DNA from: Strigamia acuminata
Taxonomy: Eukaryota; Arthropoda; Chilopoda; Geophilomorpha; Linotaeniidae
Assembly (NCBI GenBank): GCA_949358305.1
Contig: OX442314.1
Span: 21,259,060 to 21,323,059 of the forward strand
Direction: 5' to 3'
DNA length: 64,000 nucleotides
Shown: positions 23,340 to 36,070 of the stretch, in pieces
Layout: every line of letters begins with the position of its first letter
Position numbering within the stretch: position 1 is the stretch's first letter
Notes under the pieces: generated by a model
Seen by the model: the letters and a program-made list of their open reading frames with translations, nothing else
What the model was told of the DNA's origin: nothing
Databases searched by the model: none
Position numbers and translations under genes: made by a program

Positions 23340-24755
23340 ATGGATTTGGCTTTTCTATTACTCCTCTTGGTCTTTCCTTTGGTAAGTGGACACGGCAAAA
23401 TACTCATGCCTCCTGGACGAGGAAGTTTATGGAGATTCGGACATCCAACGCCAGTCAATTGGGATGATGATGGAAATTTTTGCGGTGGATATTCAGTAAG
23501 TCGAACAAAAATTCAATTTTAATTATTTAAGTTGGATCGAATGAGTTTTTATGGCTTAACAGAAAGATACCTGTAATTGTGGGTTAATTTTTGTGTGTTT
23601 TTGCTATAAAACTAAAATTGTGGAAAGTTATTTGTAATTTAATCAACAATGTTTGGCAAAAATTCGCACAAAAAAAATTTTTTTATTCCGAAAAATTCAA
23701 TTTTTTTTTGCTTTTCTAACTTTTTCTTCTTTGGGACAAAAGAATATCGCCTGAAAAGAAGAAAACAAGGCGCCTTTAAATTATAGATCTGTCAGAAGAA
23801 AATGAAAGTCAGTCAATGACCTTTCTTTAAAGATGAACCAGAGTTGTCCTTGAATTGATGCTGAATTGCTGATACGAAGAAAAAATTCACTTATTTTATT
23901 TTATTATTTTGTTTCATAAACATTTACTAACTCGATTTTCTTTTTGTTGCTTTTTTCAAGGCTTTATGGCTCCTAAACGAAGGCAAATGTGGAATTTGTG
24001 GCGACGCATACAACGGACCGCGTGATCACGAAATCGGAGGAAAATTCTACAGCGGTGTTATTGGCGCCACCTATCAACAAGGACAGAAAATAGACATTTT
24101 GATTCAAATCACGGCCAATCACAGGGGATTTTTCCAGTTTAGTTTGTGTCCAAATGCCGATAACAAAACAGAAATTACCCAGGTCACTTGTTTTCAAAAA
24201 AAATAAAAATAACCCGTGTAGTTTATACTTTTATTTATTCGCAGGAATGTCTGGACTCGCACGTACTCGACGTGGAAGGACACGGCAAAAAATACGACAT
24301 TTCAAGCGCTGACCAGTCGCTAGAAGTGGAACTCAAAGTGAATCTGCCGCAAGATGTCAAGTGCGACCATTGTGTTTTACAGTGGCACTGGAGAACAAGT
24401 AAAGTGAAAAATTGAAATTCGATGGTTGAAATTGAATTTGTGTGTGATTTTTTTTGCAGGTAATTTCTGGGGAATGTGCGATAACGAGACGGGTGCGTTG
24501 GGTTGTGGGCCCCAAGAAGTGTACAGGAATTGTGCAGACATTAGCATCAAACCAAAGACATATATGGATGAACCGTTTGACAATTCCTTAAACGACGCCA
24601 TGCTGAATTATGTGAAGCAACCCTGGTTTGAAGCAATTCAGGCTTTCCGAAAACAGAATTATCGTTCACCTGCCGCCGAGCATAAATATCCTGTTACTTA
24701 TTTGTATGGATATCCAGTTGGATTAAATTGGCAATTTCGATCAATTTCGCCGTAA
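23340..24755 (+). CDS. AA15 lytic polysaccharide monooxygenase
   Basis: Secreted copper enzyme that oxidatively cleaves chitin or cellulose (AA15 family). Exons 23340-23495, 23961-24182, 24245-24398, 24460-24755; 828 nt, 275 aa. Seen: signal peptide MDLAFLLLLLVFPLVSG followed directly by HGKILMPPGRGS, so the mature protein begins with the catalytic histidine of the copper brace; the second brace histidine is in TANHRGFFQFSLCP. Conserved cysteine blocks include GKCGICGDAY, CDHCVLQWHW and FWGMCDNETGALGCGP. An in-frame ATG at 23304 would extend the N-terminus by 12 residues; 23340 is preferred because it gives an ideal signal peptide. The C-terminal tail after about residue 215 lacks these motifs and shows no cellulose- or chitin-binding module. 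Likely digestive or cuticle-remodelling; substrate is not readable here. Confidence 0.93.
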
Positions 24756-24946
24756 TTTTATTACGTTATTTATCAGTTTTTGATTATTTTTGTATTGCTA
24801 TTGCTGTGTAAATGGGTTTCGAAATTTTGTCTGTATGGATTTTAATGGTTTGTAATAAATTGTTTAAAAATCGAAAAAAAGTGTAATTTGTTAAAAAAAG
24901 TTTTTAAAAAAAAAATTAACGTTTATGAAAGGGCAAAAAATAAACA

Positions 24947-25019
24947 CATCCCTACCGGGATTCGAACCCGGGGCCTCTGGATTAGAAGTCCAGCGCGCTA
25001 TCCACTGCGCTATAGGGAC
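24947..25019 (-). tRNA. tRNA-Arg (UCU)
   Basis: 73 nt. Minus-strand cloverleaf: acceptor GTCCCTA/TAGGGAT, D-stem GCGC/GCGC, anticodon stem CTGGA/TCCAG with loop CTTCTAA (anticodon TCT), T-arm CCGGG-TTCGAAT-CCCGG, discriminator G. A- and B-box promoters are intact and there is no intron. It sits between the LPMO gene and the LDH promoter. The open frames crossing it on both strands are shadows. Confidence 0.97.
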
Positions 25020-25183
25020 AACACAAGGATTCAAGTCACCAAAACCGCTTTTGTGTCTAATGCTTGTTAATCTAAATTGATTTACTTGTAAGAAAAATAA
25101 AAAATAAACATATTTGATTGCGACTCGCTTTGCATAATTCGCATTACACAATGAACTATTTACAATTTTTATTCTCAAAACCA

Positions 25184-25199
25184 ACGTGATATGACGTCA
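25184..25199 (+). promoter_or_regulatory. HIF-type and CRE motifs in LDH promoter
   Basis: ACGTG (25184-25188), the core hypoxia response element, lies 3 bp before a perfect CRE TGACGTCA (25192-25199), about 110 bp upstream of the LDH TATA box. Vertebrate LDHA promoters pair HIF-1 sites with a CRE, so the arrangement is suggestive; function here is inferred. Confidence 0.45.
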
Positions 25200-25308
25200 T
25201 CTTTTCTCAGTTAGGAGAAAAATGTGAAATAAATATCGTAAACAATGTACACGACTGACATGTAAATTTAAATTTACATCTCGTCAATTTACGTCGAATA
25301 TGTAGTAC

Positions 25309-25316
25309 TATAAATA
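25309..25316 (+). promoter_or_regulatory. TATA box of LDH
   Basis: TATAAATA, about 30 bp before a plausible start site near 25340. A non-coding first exon would then run to a donor at 25421 (CAGAG/GTATTC) and join an acceptor at 25481. Confidence 0.6.
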
Positions 25317-25493
25317 CCCAATTTTGAGCGATGATAAGCAGTTAACAGGCAGGAAGTCAATCGTGATTGATCAAACAATTGTTATCTCCCGACTCTAGAG
25401 ACCAACTCTCCTATACCAGAGGTATTCGTGAATGAAATTATGAATTAATAGTGTTTATGATTTTAAAAAAGAAATATTTGCAGTATTTCAAAC

Positions 25494-27290
<1,797 letters not shown>

Positions 27291-28282
27291 TCTAGATTTT
27301 TATAATGTGTAATTTGTTACATTGGATATTTTGTCAAATTGTTTAACAAATGTTTGAAATTGAGTTGTGATTTCGATTAAATGTTTAAAATGGTTAAAAG
27401 TTTTTTTTTTCTTTTTTCGAGTACATGCTTAAGTGTCGTCATTCATTGTTAACATTTCTATTTGAATTCACAACAAAACGGCGCTAACGACATGGCCACA
27501 AAATTAAGCCTACCGTAGTAAAATTTATTGTGTAAACTATGAAGAAACAAAATTGGCAGCTTTAAAGGTAAATTTATTTGGTTAAGCTTCGTCCAGCGGA
27601 TGATTGTACATGTTATGCAATTTCTTGCAACTGATAATTCAGTGGGTTAAATATTTTATCGTTGAGTCCTTGAAATTTAGCGCTCGATGTGTCAGGACTG
27701 AGATCACATGACCGGTGACGTAACGTAAAGCTAAATGAGCGAGGTGCACTGTAGCAGGTTATAGTAGAATATTTTCTTTGCGATTAAACCAACAACTCCC
27801 AATGTTCGATCCTTCGCTGATATTAAAAAGGAGGGAATAAGGGAAAACGCAAACCAATGCGATAAAACTTGGGCCATAATTAACAGTCGGGAAAAAATAA
27901 AAGAAATTCAAACCAAAGAATCCACAAAAACCAGGTAAATATATTTTACTGCTTTGGTTTTGAGCAGTTTTGAAGATAATTTGCTCACTGTTAATTGTTT
28001 TTGCTGTTTAAAACGACCTTCAGTTAACCGAGGTCGTTTATTTCAAAAATTAACAATTACATAAATCCCAGGATTCCGTATTTTTGGCTACAAATTTATT
28101 TTGGTGGTTACAAATTACCTAAAAAGATTACTTTGTTGTTTTTATTGTTCTTATTTAATAACTGGATTGATTACATTAATATTAACTGAATTATTAATTG
28201 ATTATGTTTGCTTGAATTGTTAATTAATTAATTAATTAATTAAAATTTTTTTTAATTAAATTTTTCAGATACTTAAAATTCA
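27291..28282. other. Intergenic: LDH 3' flank and carrier 5' UTR
   Basis: About 1 kb. The right part contains a probable non-coding first exon of the glutamate carrier ending 27934 (ACCAG/GTAAAT), joined to an acceptor at 28268. A TTAA microsatellite is at 28221-28244. Motifs TCACATGACC and GTGACGTAACG near 27705-27727 could be promoter elements. Confidence 0.5.
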
Positions 28283-29922
28283 ATGGGGGAGAAAAAGGAA
28301 TTTGCGTGAGTGAGAATTTTAACTGGACGTTTTTCTTCACTTTTAACTGTGTTTGTTTTTTAATTTGCAGTTTAGTACCTAAAATAATCAATGGAGGCAT
28401 TGCAGGGATTATTGGAGTTTCGTGCGTGTTCCCCTTAGATTTAGTTAAAACTAGACTTCAAAATCAACAAGTAGGGCCAAATGGGGAGTTAATGTATAGG
28501 AATATGTAAGTAGAATTCGGTTGGCTCGTTTAAATCAAATTTTGCAAATTTTGATACATAAAATGTTTCTAGGTTCGATTGCTTCAAAAAAACATATACC
28601 GCGGAAGGATATTTTGGCATGTATCGAGGTAAACAATTCTTTAGTTATTTTTTTTAGTTAAAACTTAGAAAAATAAACAAAATAATTTATTTTAGTAAGA
28701 GAGTTTTGTTGTATTGTTATTCTCTCACGATTATTTGGAATTAGTCCAAAACCCAGTCAATAATGACTAATGAATGTAGAAAAACAGATCAATTTTTGAA
28801 CCCCAGGATGACATTTACTAGATTAATACCATTTGCAACAGTTGTTGTTTTTGTCAGATTATTTTTTATATACTTTCTAATTTTGTTTTTAGGATCGGCT
28901 GTAAACATCTTGCTCATTACTCCGGAGAAAGCTATCAAATTAGCAGCAAACGATTTTTTTCGCCATCATCTGACATCCAGCTCTGGGTATTCAAAAGAGA
29001 AATAGGTCACATCGATTCAAAAAAATTGATATAATGACAAATATTTTCATTTCAGAAAGCTCTCACTTCCAATGGAAATGGTATCGGGGGGTGGAGCGGG
29101 TTTTTGTCAGATAATCGTGACCACTCCAATGGAACTACTCAAAATTCAGTTGCAGGATGCTGGGCGACTTGGTAAAATTTAAAAACAAAATAAAACAAAT
29201 AAATAAACTAAAAAAATGAAAATTTATAATATGATTACATAACTAGCTGCGAAAGGCAGTGGTCCAGGTCAAGCCGTTGTTGCAACATCAGCAACATCAA
29301 TTGCATTAGGTTTGATAAGGAAGAAAGGTATAATGGGATTATATAAAGGCACGGGGGCTACGATGTTACGCGACGTGTCTTTCTCAGTCATCTATTTCCC
29401 CTTATTTGCTAACCTAAATTCAAAGGTAAATATTGTAATTAATTTTAACTGTAACTGAATTAATTATTTTATTTAGGGGCCACGCGCACCAGGAAGCGAT
29501 CAGGCGGTGTTTTGGTATACTTTTGTAGCTGGTTGTGGAGCGGCTGCATTTGCGGCCGGGGCAGTAACACCGATGGATGGTAATAAAGAAAAATTAAAAA
29601 AAAACAAAAAAAAAAACTCTTATTAATCAAGTATTTTATATTTTCTAGTCGTGAAAACACGTTTACAAGTTTTAAAACGTGCGCAAGGGGAAACTTCTTA
29701 CACAGGAATATCAGATGCATTTATGTAAATAAGATTTTTAATATATATTTTTAAAATTAAAATTTATATTTTTTTTAAAGGCGAATATACAAGGAAGAAG
29801 GATTCAAGGCTTTATTTAAAGGCGCCTCTTGTCGGATGATCGTGATGGCTCCATTGTTTGGAATAGCGCAGATGGTTTACTTTCTCGGGGTCGCCGAGAA
29901 GATTTTGGGCATTGAGAAATGA
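28283..29922 (+). CDS. Mitochondrial glutamate carrier (SLC25A22/A18 type)
   Basis: Inner-membrane solute carrier importing L-glutamate with H+. Nine coding exons: 28283-28305, 28371-28505, 28573-28628, 28893-28986, 29056-29171, 29247-29425, 29477-29579, 29649-29724, 29781-29922; 924 nt, 307 aa, normal for SLC25. Seen: three mitochondrial-carrier repeats with the signatures [22 protein letters not shown] and TPMDVVKTRLQ, plus glutamate-carrier hallmarks [45 protein letters not shown] and [20 protein letters not shown]. All junction phases agree. The closest family by eye is SLC25A22; the aspartate/glutamate carriers are excluded because there is no N-terminal EF-hand region. Confidence 0.95.
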
Positions 29923-30725
29923 ATGTGTTCAACATGTAATGTTCGGTACACCTCATTAATGTTTTTGTTTCCGTTATCTATATTGTTTTGGAAAGAATTT
30001 TTTTATTTATTTATAAATTTTAATTTTTCTTCCTGGAATAGATGCATGCAGCTCTGGAATAATTGGCTGGTCCATTTAGAGCTTGACAGATTGAGTTGTT
30101 GTTTTGTTATTTTAAATTATTCGTAAAAATATATTAAATTATTGTTAAAGTCTCTCTAAATTTGGTCATTTCCGAAATGTCTCTGAATCTCGTGTTGTTA
30201 CCGAAAAGTTTTCAAAAAAAAATAAAAATGTATCGAAGGTTTATTGTGTCGACAACTTACTGGCATATACCGTGTGTTTTAAGTGCGTAAAATTTATGAT
30301 GTATTGAATCAAGTAAAGAAATGTGAATAATAGAAACCGTGTTAGAAAAAGAAGAAAAATTGTAAGTAATTCACATTAATATCAGTATTATTGTATGACT
30401 GCATACAGTATATTAAATCTGGGTGCTTCCAACTGATGTTGAATGTTCCTGTCACAGCGTGGAATGTAGATAGATAGAAAATATTTAAAAATTTACAATT
30501 GTTTTCCCATGACTTTTGTCACCGTGTAGTAGACTGATAATTAGTATGGATAGTTAATAAATTTTCCAAATTTCAACGTTATAATTAAACCGTTTTATTA
30601 TTCTTGGTTATCAACTAATTCTACTCACGTTTATACATCACATAATGAATATTTACATCGTTATTCATGCCAAACTTTACATCTAGTTTATTATGATTAT
30701 TTATTCTTTGTAATATTTGTACTAT
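29923..30725. other. Convergent 3' flanks of carrier and V-ATPase E
   Basis: About 800 bp between two convergent genes. It should contain both 3' UTRs; AATAAA-type signals occur (for example near 30223 on plus, and TTTATT for the minus-strand gene). No other feature seen. Confidence 0.5.
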
Positions 30726-31928
30726 TTAATCGGTAAATTTTCGATTGGGATTGCGCCCAAACAGGATGACGCGTACCTCAGGAATCATCTGCTGGGCTAA
30801 CAAATCCAATCGGTTCTCTAAAGTATTGGACACTTTGATTCGTCCACGAAGAGCCGACATTTCAATCCCGCCGCAAGTTTCGTGCGCCAGACAGTTTTCC
30901 GTGTCGATTCTCACTTCGCAATCTTCATGAGTCGCTTCTTTGAATTTATCCTTGCAATCCGGAATGAGAGATTGCACCAAAGGAATGTCGACCTGTTTGC
31001 AGCGCAAACTTACGAGTTTTTCATTCAATTGATACATGGCCTACAATAAAACTTATATCAGCTTCAAGAATTACGATAATTTGTTGGAAATCCTCATCTT
31101 TACTTGCAAGATTAAGCCGTGCATCACACTCTTGTAACGGGCCGGGTCTTGGGCAGCTACTGCCAACTTCAACCGGGCCTCTTCCAAGACAGTCTAAAAT
31201 ATCACGTAAAAATGATGTTTAACGCCGGGTTTTTACCGATAAACCAAATTTTAATACTTTAATGTGATCTTCACGAGCTTTCAGTACTTTAAGCCGGGCT
31301 TGGTTCAACATGTTGGAGCTTTGACTAAAAAATAAACACTAAAATGATTAGAAATTCGGAAAATGTATCGAAATATATCAAACTGTACATTTTCTTCTGC
31401 AACTCCACTTGTTTTTCCTTTCTTTCGTAATATTCCATGATCTTTAGTCGCTGCTGTTGAACTAATCTTCCTTTTTCGATGTTAAATTCCTCCTCTGCCT
31501 AGAATTTCAAATGTTATTAGTGGCGACTTGTTGAAACAAATTGCTCAACTCGGTACCTTAGCATCAATTTCTTCCGACTTTTCATTAGCCTCCTGCTCAA
31601 TGAATGCCATCATGTGCTTAATCTAAAAAAAGAAAACGTAATAATTAATCACATTTTAATTTTATTTTATTTTTTGAAAAGTTATGAAGGTGATTATATC
31701 CGACCTAAACCAGTTGTAACTAGTACATAGCTTTTTATTTTAATACTGAAATGCATTCATTTCTCTCTCAACCTTTCATTTTATACTAAATTTATAAATA
31801 CTCAAATTCTGTTTGCAAATATCGTAATGGGATTTCGCAATTATGCTGATTAGGAAATACAAATTATTAACACTATGTATTCTTTCATTAATTACCTGTT
31901 TATGTACATCTGCGTCGCTTAATGCCAT
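30726..31928 (-). CDS. Vha26: V-type proton ATPase subunit E
   Basis: Peripheral-stalk subunit of the V1 sector of the vacuolar H+-ATPase. Six coding exons on minus: 31896-31928, 31557-31622, 31389-31498, 31258-31324, 31104-31193, 30726-31040; 681 nt, 226 aa, exactly the usual length. Seen: [20 protein letters not shown] start, long charged helix ([38 protein letters not shown]), [18 protein letters not shown], and the globular C-terminal domain with [19 protein letters not shown] and [13 protein letters not shown]. An acceptor just 2 nt before the ATG shows that an upstream 5' UTR exon exists. The gene symbol follows the Drosophila name and is by similarity only. Confidence 0.95.
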
Positions 31929-32851
31929 GGCTGAAATGAAAAATTAAGTTGCCAATAATATTAAGAATAGATATAATAACTGGTGGTTTCTTGCGGGGTA
32001 AATATAATGAGAAACGAAGGTAATAATCGAGTGAAGAAGTGGTCAGATGACTACACTCGGAAGTGCATAATACCAGACCAGACCGCACTAGACGATGATA
32101 AGTAAATCTGCAGAAACCGTAAAGTTTATCGCTATAACATTCCAGTTCATATTTTTTAATTTTGTTTTAAAAAATCTTAATTCTTTTTTTAAAAATCTTT
32201 TACAAGCGCAAAAATCAAAATTAAATTACAAAAATGTGGTTATATTTGGGTTATAGTCTGTGTGCACGGTGTGCACTCTACCGCTAAGACTTTGTAACAT
32301 ATTTTTCTCAAGAAAAAAAAAGAAGTCTCTTTTGTGTTTTATTTTTCCGAAACAGATATGCAGTTTAAAAAAAGAAAAGAAAATTGAACATTGAAAAAAT
32401 GAATACTAAGTAGTTAAAATGAATGTTGAGAGTACAATTTTAATGTATATCGTTGCCACTGGATGTCCCTGAAACGTGTCTGTTTTGACGCGGTTTTTAC
32501 CTCACTTGTCAGTTTTTGAAAATAAGTTCATTACTTTTTTTTATGTTTTAAAAACTTTTTTTCCATTGTATCTTTCCGGGGCATATCTCAGACATTGATG
32601 ACAACTTGAATAACCATACATTATATCGGCATTTTATTTTTCACCAAAGTTTCCTCGTTTTACACCAAAAAAAAAACATTACGAAATTGTGCTTTTGTTA
32701 GGGAAAACATCCTCCTCGTGCGGGCGTCATTTCATTCTGTTGGCCAGATGGCATTATTGTCATGTTACGAAATATCTTTAGGAAAGTATTTTCACTTAAT
32801 TCCTTTCATTGCCATTTTGTATTGTACCAGTAACTCTGACAGTACTGTGAT
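31929..32851. other. Divergent promoter region, V-ATPase E and Cys-rich peptide
   Basis: About 920 bp between divergent genes. It must hold the non-coding first exon and promoter of V-ATPase E (likely near 32060-32100) and the promoter of the small peptide gene. No distinctive motif was confirmed. Confidence 0.45.
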
Positions 32852-33161
32852 ATGAAACTCTTGGTCCTACTGATCGTTCTGGCATGGTCTTCAGGTTGAA
32901 AGAAAACATTTCTTTAATTATTAGATAATTGAAATTTTTATTTTGTTTAGTGACATTGTGTGTGGGACTATGTGAAGAAGATAGTGAGTTTTGTATCCCA
33001 TTCGTGTATAATAACTGTGGGAAACTACCAGGAACCACTTGTCAGTTCAAAGGGATGTCGCCTTGCTGTCTGAAAAAAGTAATGAATACCGTATACAGTG
33101 TAAAATATATTGATTGGAGATTGTTTGTTTGCATATTTATTTATACTTACAGCTACAATGA
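32852..33161 (+). CDS. Small secreted cysteine-rich peptide, unrecognised
   Basis: Predicted 59-residue secreted peptide of unknown family. Exons 32852-32894 and 32951-33078, with a short last exon 33153-33161 after a CTTACAG acceptor. Seen: strong signal peptide MKLLVLLIVLAWSS, then seven cysteines; after likely cleavage near VTLCVG the mature part has six, spaced C-x6-C-x7-C-x7-C-x7-CC. The spacing is regular but is not a knottin, defensin or WAP pattern that I recognise. If the last donor is skipped the frame reads into a hydrophobic segment and stops at 33193, which seems less likely. Function unknown; antimicrobial, hormone-like or venom-like roles cannot be distinguished from sequence. 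Confidence 0.55.
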
Positions 33162-33939
33162 CCGTCCAATCAAGGATTTACACTCCAAAAAATAGAACAG
33201 GAAGTGATGTTTTATTAACAGATTAATATTTGGTTTTTTGATTCATATTGTGGTAAACGGTTTAAATGAAAAATAAAATGTAACTTCCTTGGCTGTTTGT
33301 TGCTTCATTAATTTCCCATACGGTATTAACGATCCAATAACACTACGAATCTAAAACAACATGGCAGTGCAGCATAGAATAATACAGACGTGTCATGGCA
33401 CTCGCACATTACTTCTGCTCCAGAAGACAATTCAAAATACTATTTTAAGAAGCGGTTTTCTTTATGATTTTTGTAATTTTATCACAATTAGGCGTCACCC
33501 GATCGTCTGGGCACAATTTTTTTTGGCGATTTTATTAATAAAACGGTTTAATTTATTAGCCTTGTTTTTATTGTGTATCCAGCTAAACAATGAGAATTAG
33601 GTGGGAGAACATTTTAGTGCACTCGAGTATAATAATATCGGGAAGAATTCAATTTTATCATTGTTAAGATTTTCTAAAGATGAAGAAAAGTAATCTTGCA
33701 TAATACAAAGAATTTTTATATTTTTTATTTTTTATTTTTTACTTGGATTGTATTCCTGGATGTAGTTCTACGTCAAAAAATAATGATAACTGTAATTTAA
33801 CTACCAGTTGTATTTTATTTCCATCCAACTATATCGCAGCTGCTTCTTTCATTTCATACTGTACCTGTTCTTTAAAATTAAAATACATCGTTCCCTAAAG
33901 AAACAACAACACATAATGTAAAATATAGTAAGAATAACA

Positions 33940-34206
33940 GAAGGAGATATTTTAAAATTACAAACCAATAAAAATATTACCTTAAAGAAATTCCTAATGT
34001 ATTGTATTTGGATCCACTGTTCTTTACTTCTGGCCCAATGTTTGCCAGGTTAGGTTAGGTCAGGTCAGGTTAGGTCGAGTTAGGTTTGGTTAGGTTAGGT
34101 CAGGTTATTATTATTATTATTAAATTTTATATTATATTATATTATTAAAATACCTTAATCAAACAGAAACATCGAAATCACTGCCAAACAATAATTTACT
34201 CTCATT
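33940..34206 (+). repeat. Duplicated segment, copy 1
   Basis: Two blocks, 33940-34015 and 34161-34206, recur in the same order at 34941-35016 (75 of 76 bases identical) and 35087-35132 (44 of 46). In this copy the 145-bp spacer contains the telomere-like array and an (ATT)n tract. Confidence 0.9.
34047..34106 (+). repeat. Interstitial TTAGG-type telomere-like array
   Basis: Sixty bases in perfect pentamer register, 12 units of AGGTT or a one-base variant: six exact AGGTT (TTAGG), four AGGTC, one GAGTT, one TGGTT. Followed by (ATT)n. TTAGG is the common arthropod telomere repeat; the array is far too short and internal to be a telomere. Confidence 0.85.
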
Positions 34207-34383
34207 CGCAGAACTCGTGAAAAGATGGAAATTGCGACAGCAACTAATCAATTTACTTTGGCGTCGCTGGACGCATGAATACCTGGTAGAACTCAGAGAA
34301 TTTCGTCGTATTCGAGCATCGAAAGAAATACAAGTTGGAGATTTGGTCCATGGAATTGGAATAAAAAAGTCTAACCCAAAATA
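34161..34383 (+). pseudogene. LTR-retrotransposon integrase C-terminal remnant (BEL/Pao-like)
   Basis: An open frame reading FAELVKRWKLRQQLINLLW, RRWTHEYLVELREF and IQVGDLVHG matches the pattern of retroelement integrase C-termini (W-x2-RW-x2-EYL, then GDLV). It stops at 34381-34383, shortly after GDLV, before the expected remainder of the domain, and no protease/RT/RNaseH or LTR was found around it. The first residues also lie in the second duplicated copy at 35087-35132, which is cut off. Confidence 0.6.
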
Positions 34384-34644
34384 GGAATGCATTTTGAGTT
34401 TGGATTGTGTTGCATAGTATTTTGATGTCTTATTAGTACGTTTCTTTTTCCAGCATTCTTGTGAGAGATCGAGATCTTCATGGCAAAATGCAAAAGCGCC
34501 AACTGTGGCCTAATGCCATTAAATTTCGTTTAATTAAACCTAGGACGATTTACTACAGGACTTCACATCTAGCAAAATTTCATTGTTAGACCGTCAAGCG
34601 ATTCTGTCTTGTGATTGTAGCACCATTCAGCAGAAATGGCACAA

Positions 34645-34860
34645 AATGACGTCATTTTGCGGGCAAATGGCGGACAACTGACATGCATTTTAAGAGGACA
34701 TTCATATTTTATGTTTAAGTTAAAAATAATATCTGAAAATTATTTATTACAATTTTAGATATTATTTTTAAATCAAACGTCAAATAAAATTGAAATATGT
34801 TATAACATCCTCCAAAAATGTGAATGTGGGATGTCAATTGTCCGCCATTTGCCCGCAAAA
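34645..34860. mobile_element. Fold-back MITE (216 bp)
   Basis: Terminal inverted repeats begin TTTTGCGGGCAAATGGCGGA at both ends, with a T/C difference shortly after. Near the middle AAAAATAATATCT faces AGATATTATTTTT, so most of the element can fold on itself. No coding capacity; superfamily not determined. Confidence 0.75.
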
Positions 34861-34940
34861 AGTTTTAACAATGCAACGACAGATTGCTCCTTCTTCGCAT
34901 TTCTACGGGACAACTTAGATTTCAAAAAAATGGCAGATGT

Positions 34941-35132
34941 GAAGGAGATATTTTAAAATTACAAACCAATAAAAATATTACCTTAAAGAAATTCCTAATA
35001 TATTGTATTTGGATCCTCATGAAAAAAAAAAGAAAAAAAATCTATAATGCTAAATAATAAAATTTGTATGAAACTTTAATAACTGCAAACAGAAACATCG
35101 GAATCGCTGCCAAACAATAATTTACTCTCATT
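34941..35132 (+). repeat. Duplicated segment, copy 2
   Basis: Matches copy 1 (33940-34206) as two blocks, but with a different 70-bp A-rich spacer in place of the telomere-like array, implying rearrangement after duplication. Confidence 0.88.
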
Positions 35133-36070
35133 AATCGCGGACTACACCAGCCAGAGGACGCCACTTGTCAGATCACGAGACCACCATTGTGGTGATGTTA
35201 AATTTTGCCAGATTGTGTTTGAGTATTAATTTTAGTTCTAGAAATGATAAATGTTCTTTTAAAATGGTGATGGAGAGGTTTATGGAAACCAGTAAGTTTT
35301 GGGGAATTCGGGAATACGTTTATTACTATTTATCCACCAAGTGTCAGCATGTTCGATGAATATGAAATCAAAACTGAACTTAATTAAGAGAGGCCAGTGA
35401 CAGTATCAGAAAGCATCGGTTGAAGCCTTTGAGAAATGAATTAATTAAATCACTTTTGCCCCCATAATTCATATTTTTATTCACGCAGTAGACATAATTA
35501 ATTTTGTACACGACCAACTTTTTAAATTTATTAATCGAAACACCTTAAACAAGAGCGGCCATTCTTCATGTTTTTATTCGGTAGTTGTCCTTTGCATACA
35601 TTTGCACTACAAAAATGAGGCTAAAACTATTTAGAAATTCGTTTTGCTTGCAAATTTTCTTCTTCTAGGTCTCCACCCCTCATACTTTTCATAATTCTTT
35701 TTTATTTTTTTTATTTTTGAATTAAAAAAAAAAGGTTCCTGGTCACGTATGAATTCTTTTCAGAGCATGAAGAAATATAACAAATAGGATTCACCTACTT
35801 TCACCTTATTATTCATCTTGTCCTTCCACATTGACCACAGATGCTAATGTGTTTAATTTATTGAAACAGGAAATATCGCCATCGGTGCAATGAGTAAACT
35901 GGTTTGAGATTTCTATTTTAGTTTGCTGATTTCTTTTTATTGTGGGCATTAAGAGTTTGTCATTTGATAACACTTAATTATGTGATAAACAAATTATAAT
36001 TATTCATGATGATTTTTATTTATTTATTACTTTTAATAAATTAACTGTATATATATATTTTTTATTACAG

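Larger units (their letters stand above)
33162..36070. other. Repeat-rich intergenic region
   Basis: About 2.9 kb without a supported gene. It contains two near-identical duplicated blocks, a telomere-like array, an integrase remnant and a fold-back element, each listed separately. Open frames at 33361-33600 and 35165-35359 show no family features. Confidence 0.5.

Noticed and set aside
24891-25184. Open frames on both strands across the tRNA
   Set aside because: They simply read through the tRNA-Arg gene; similar antisense frames occur over many tRNAs and have no protein features.
34047-34106. A real chromosome end
   Set aside because: Only 60 bp, degenerate, and flanked by ordinary genes on both sides.
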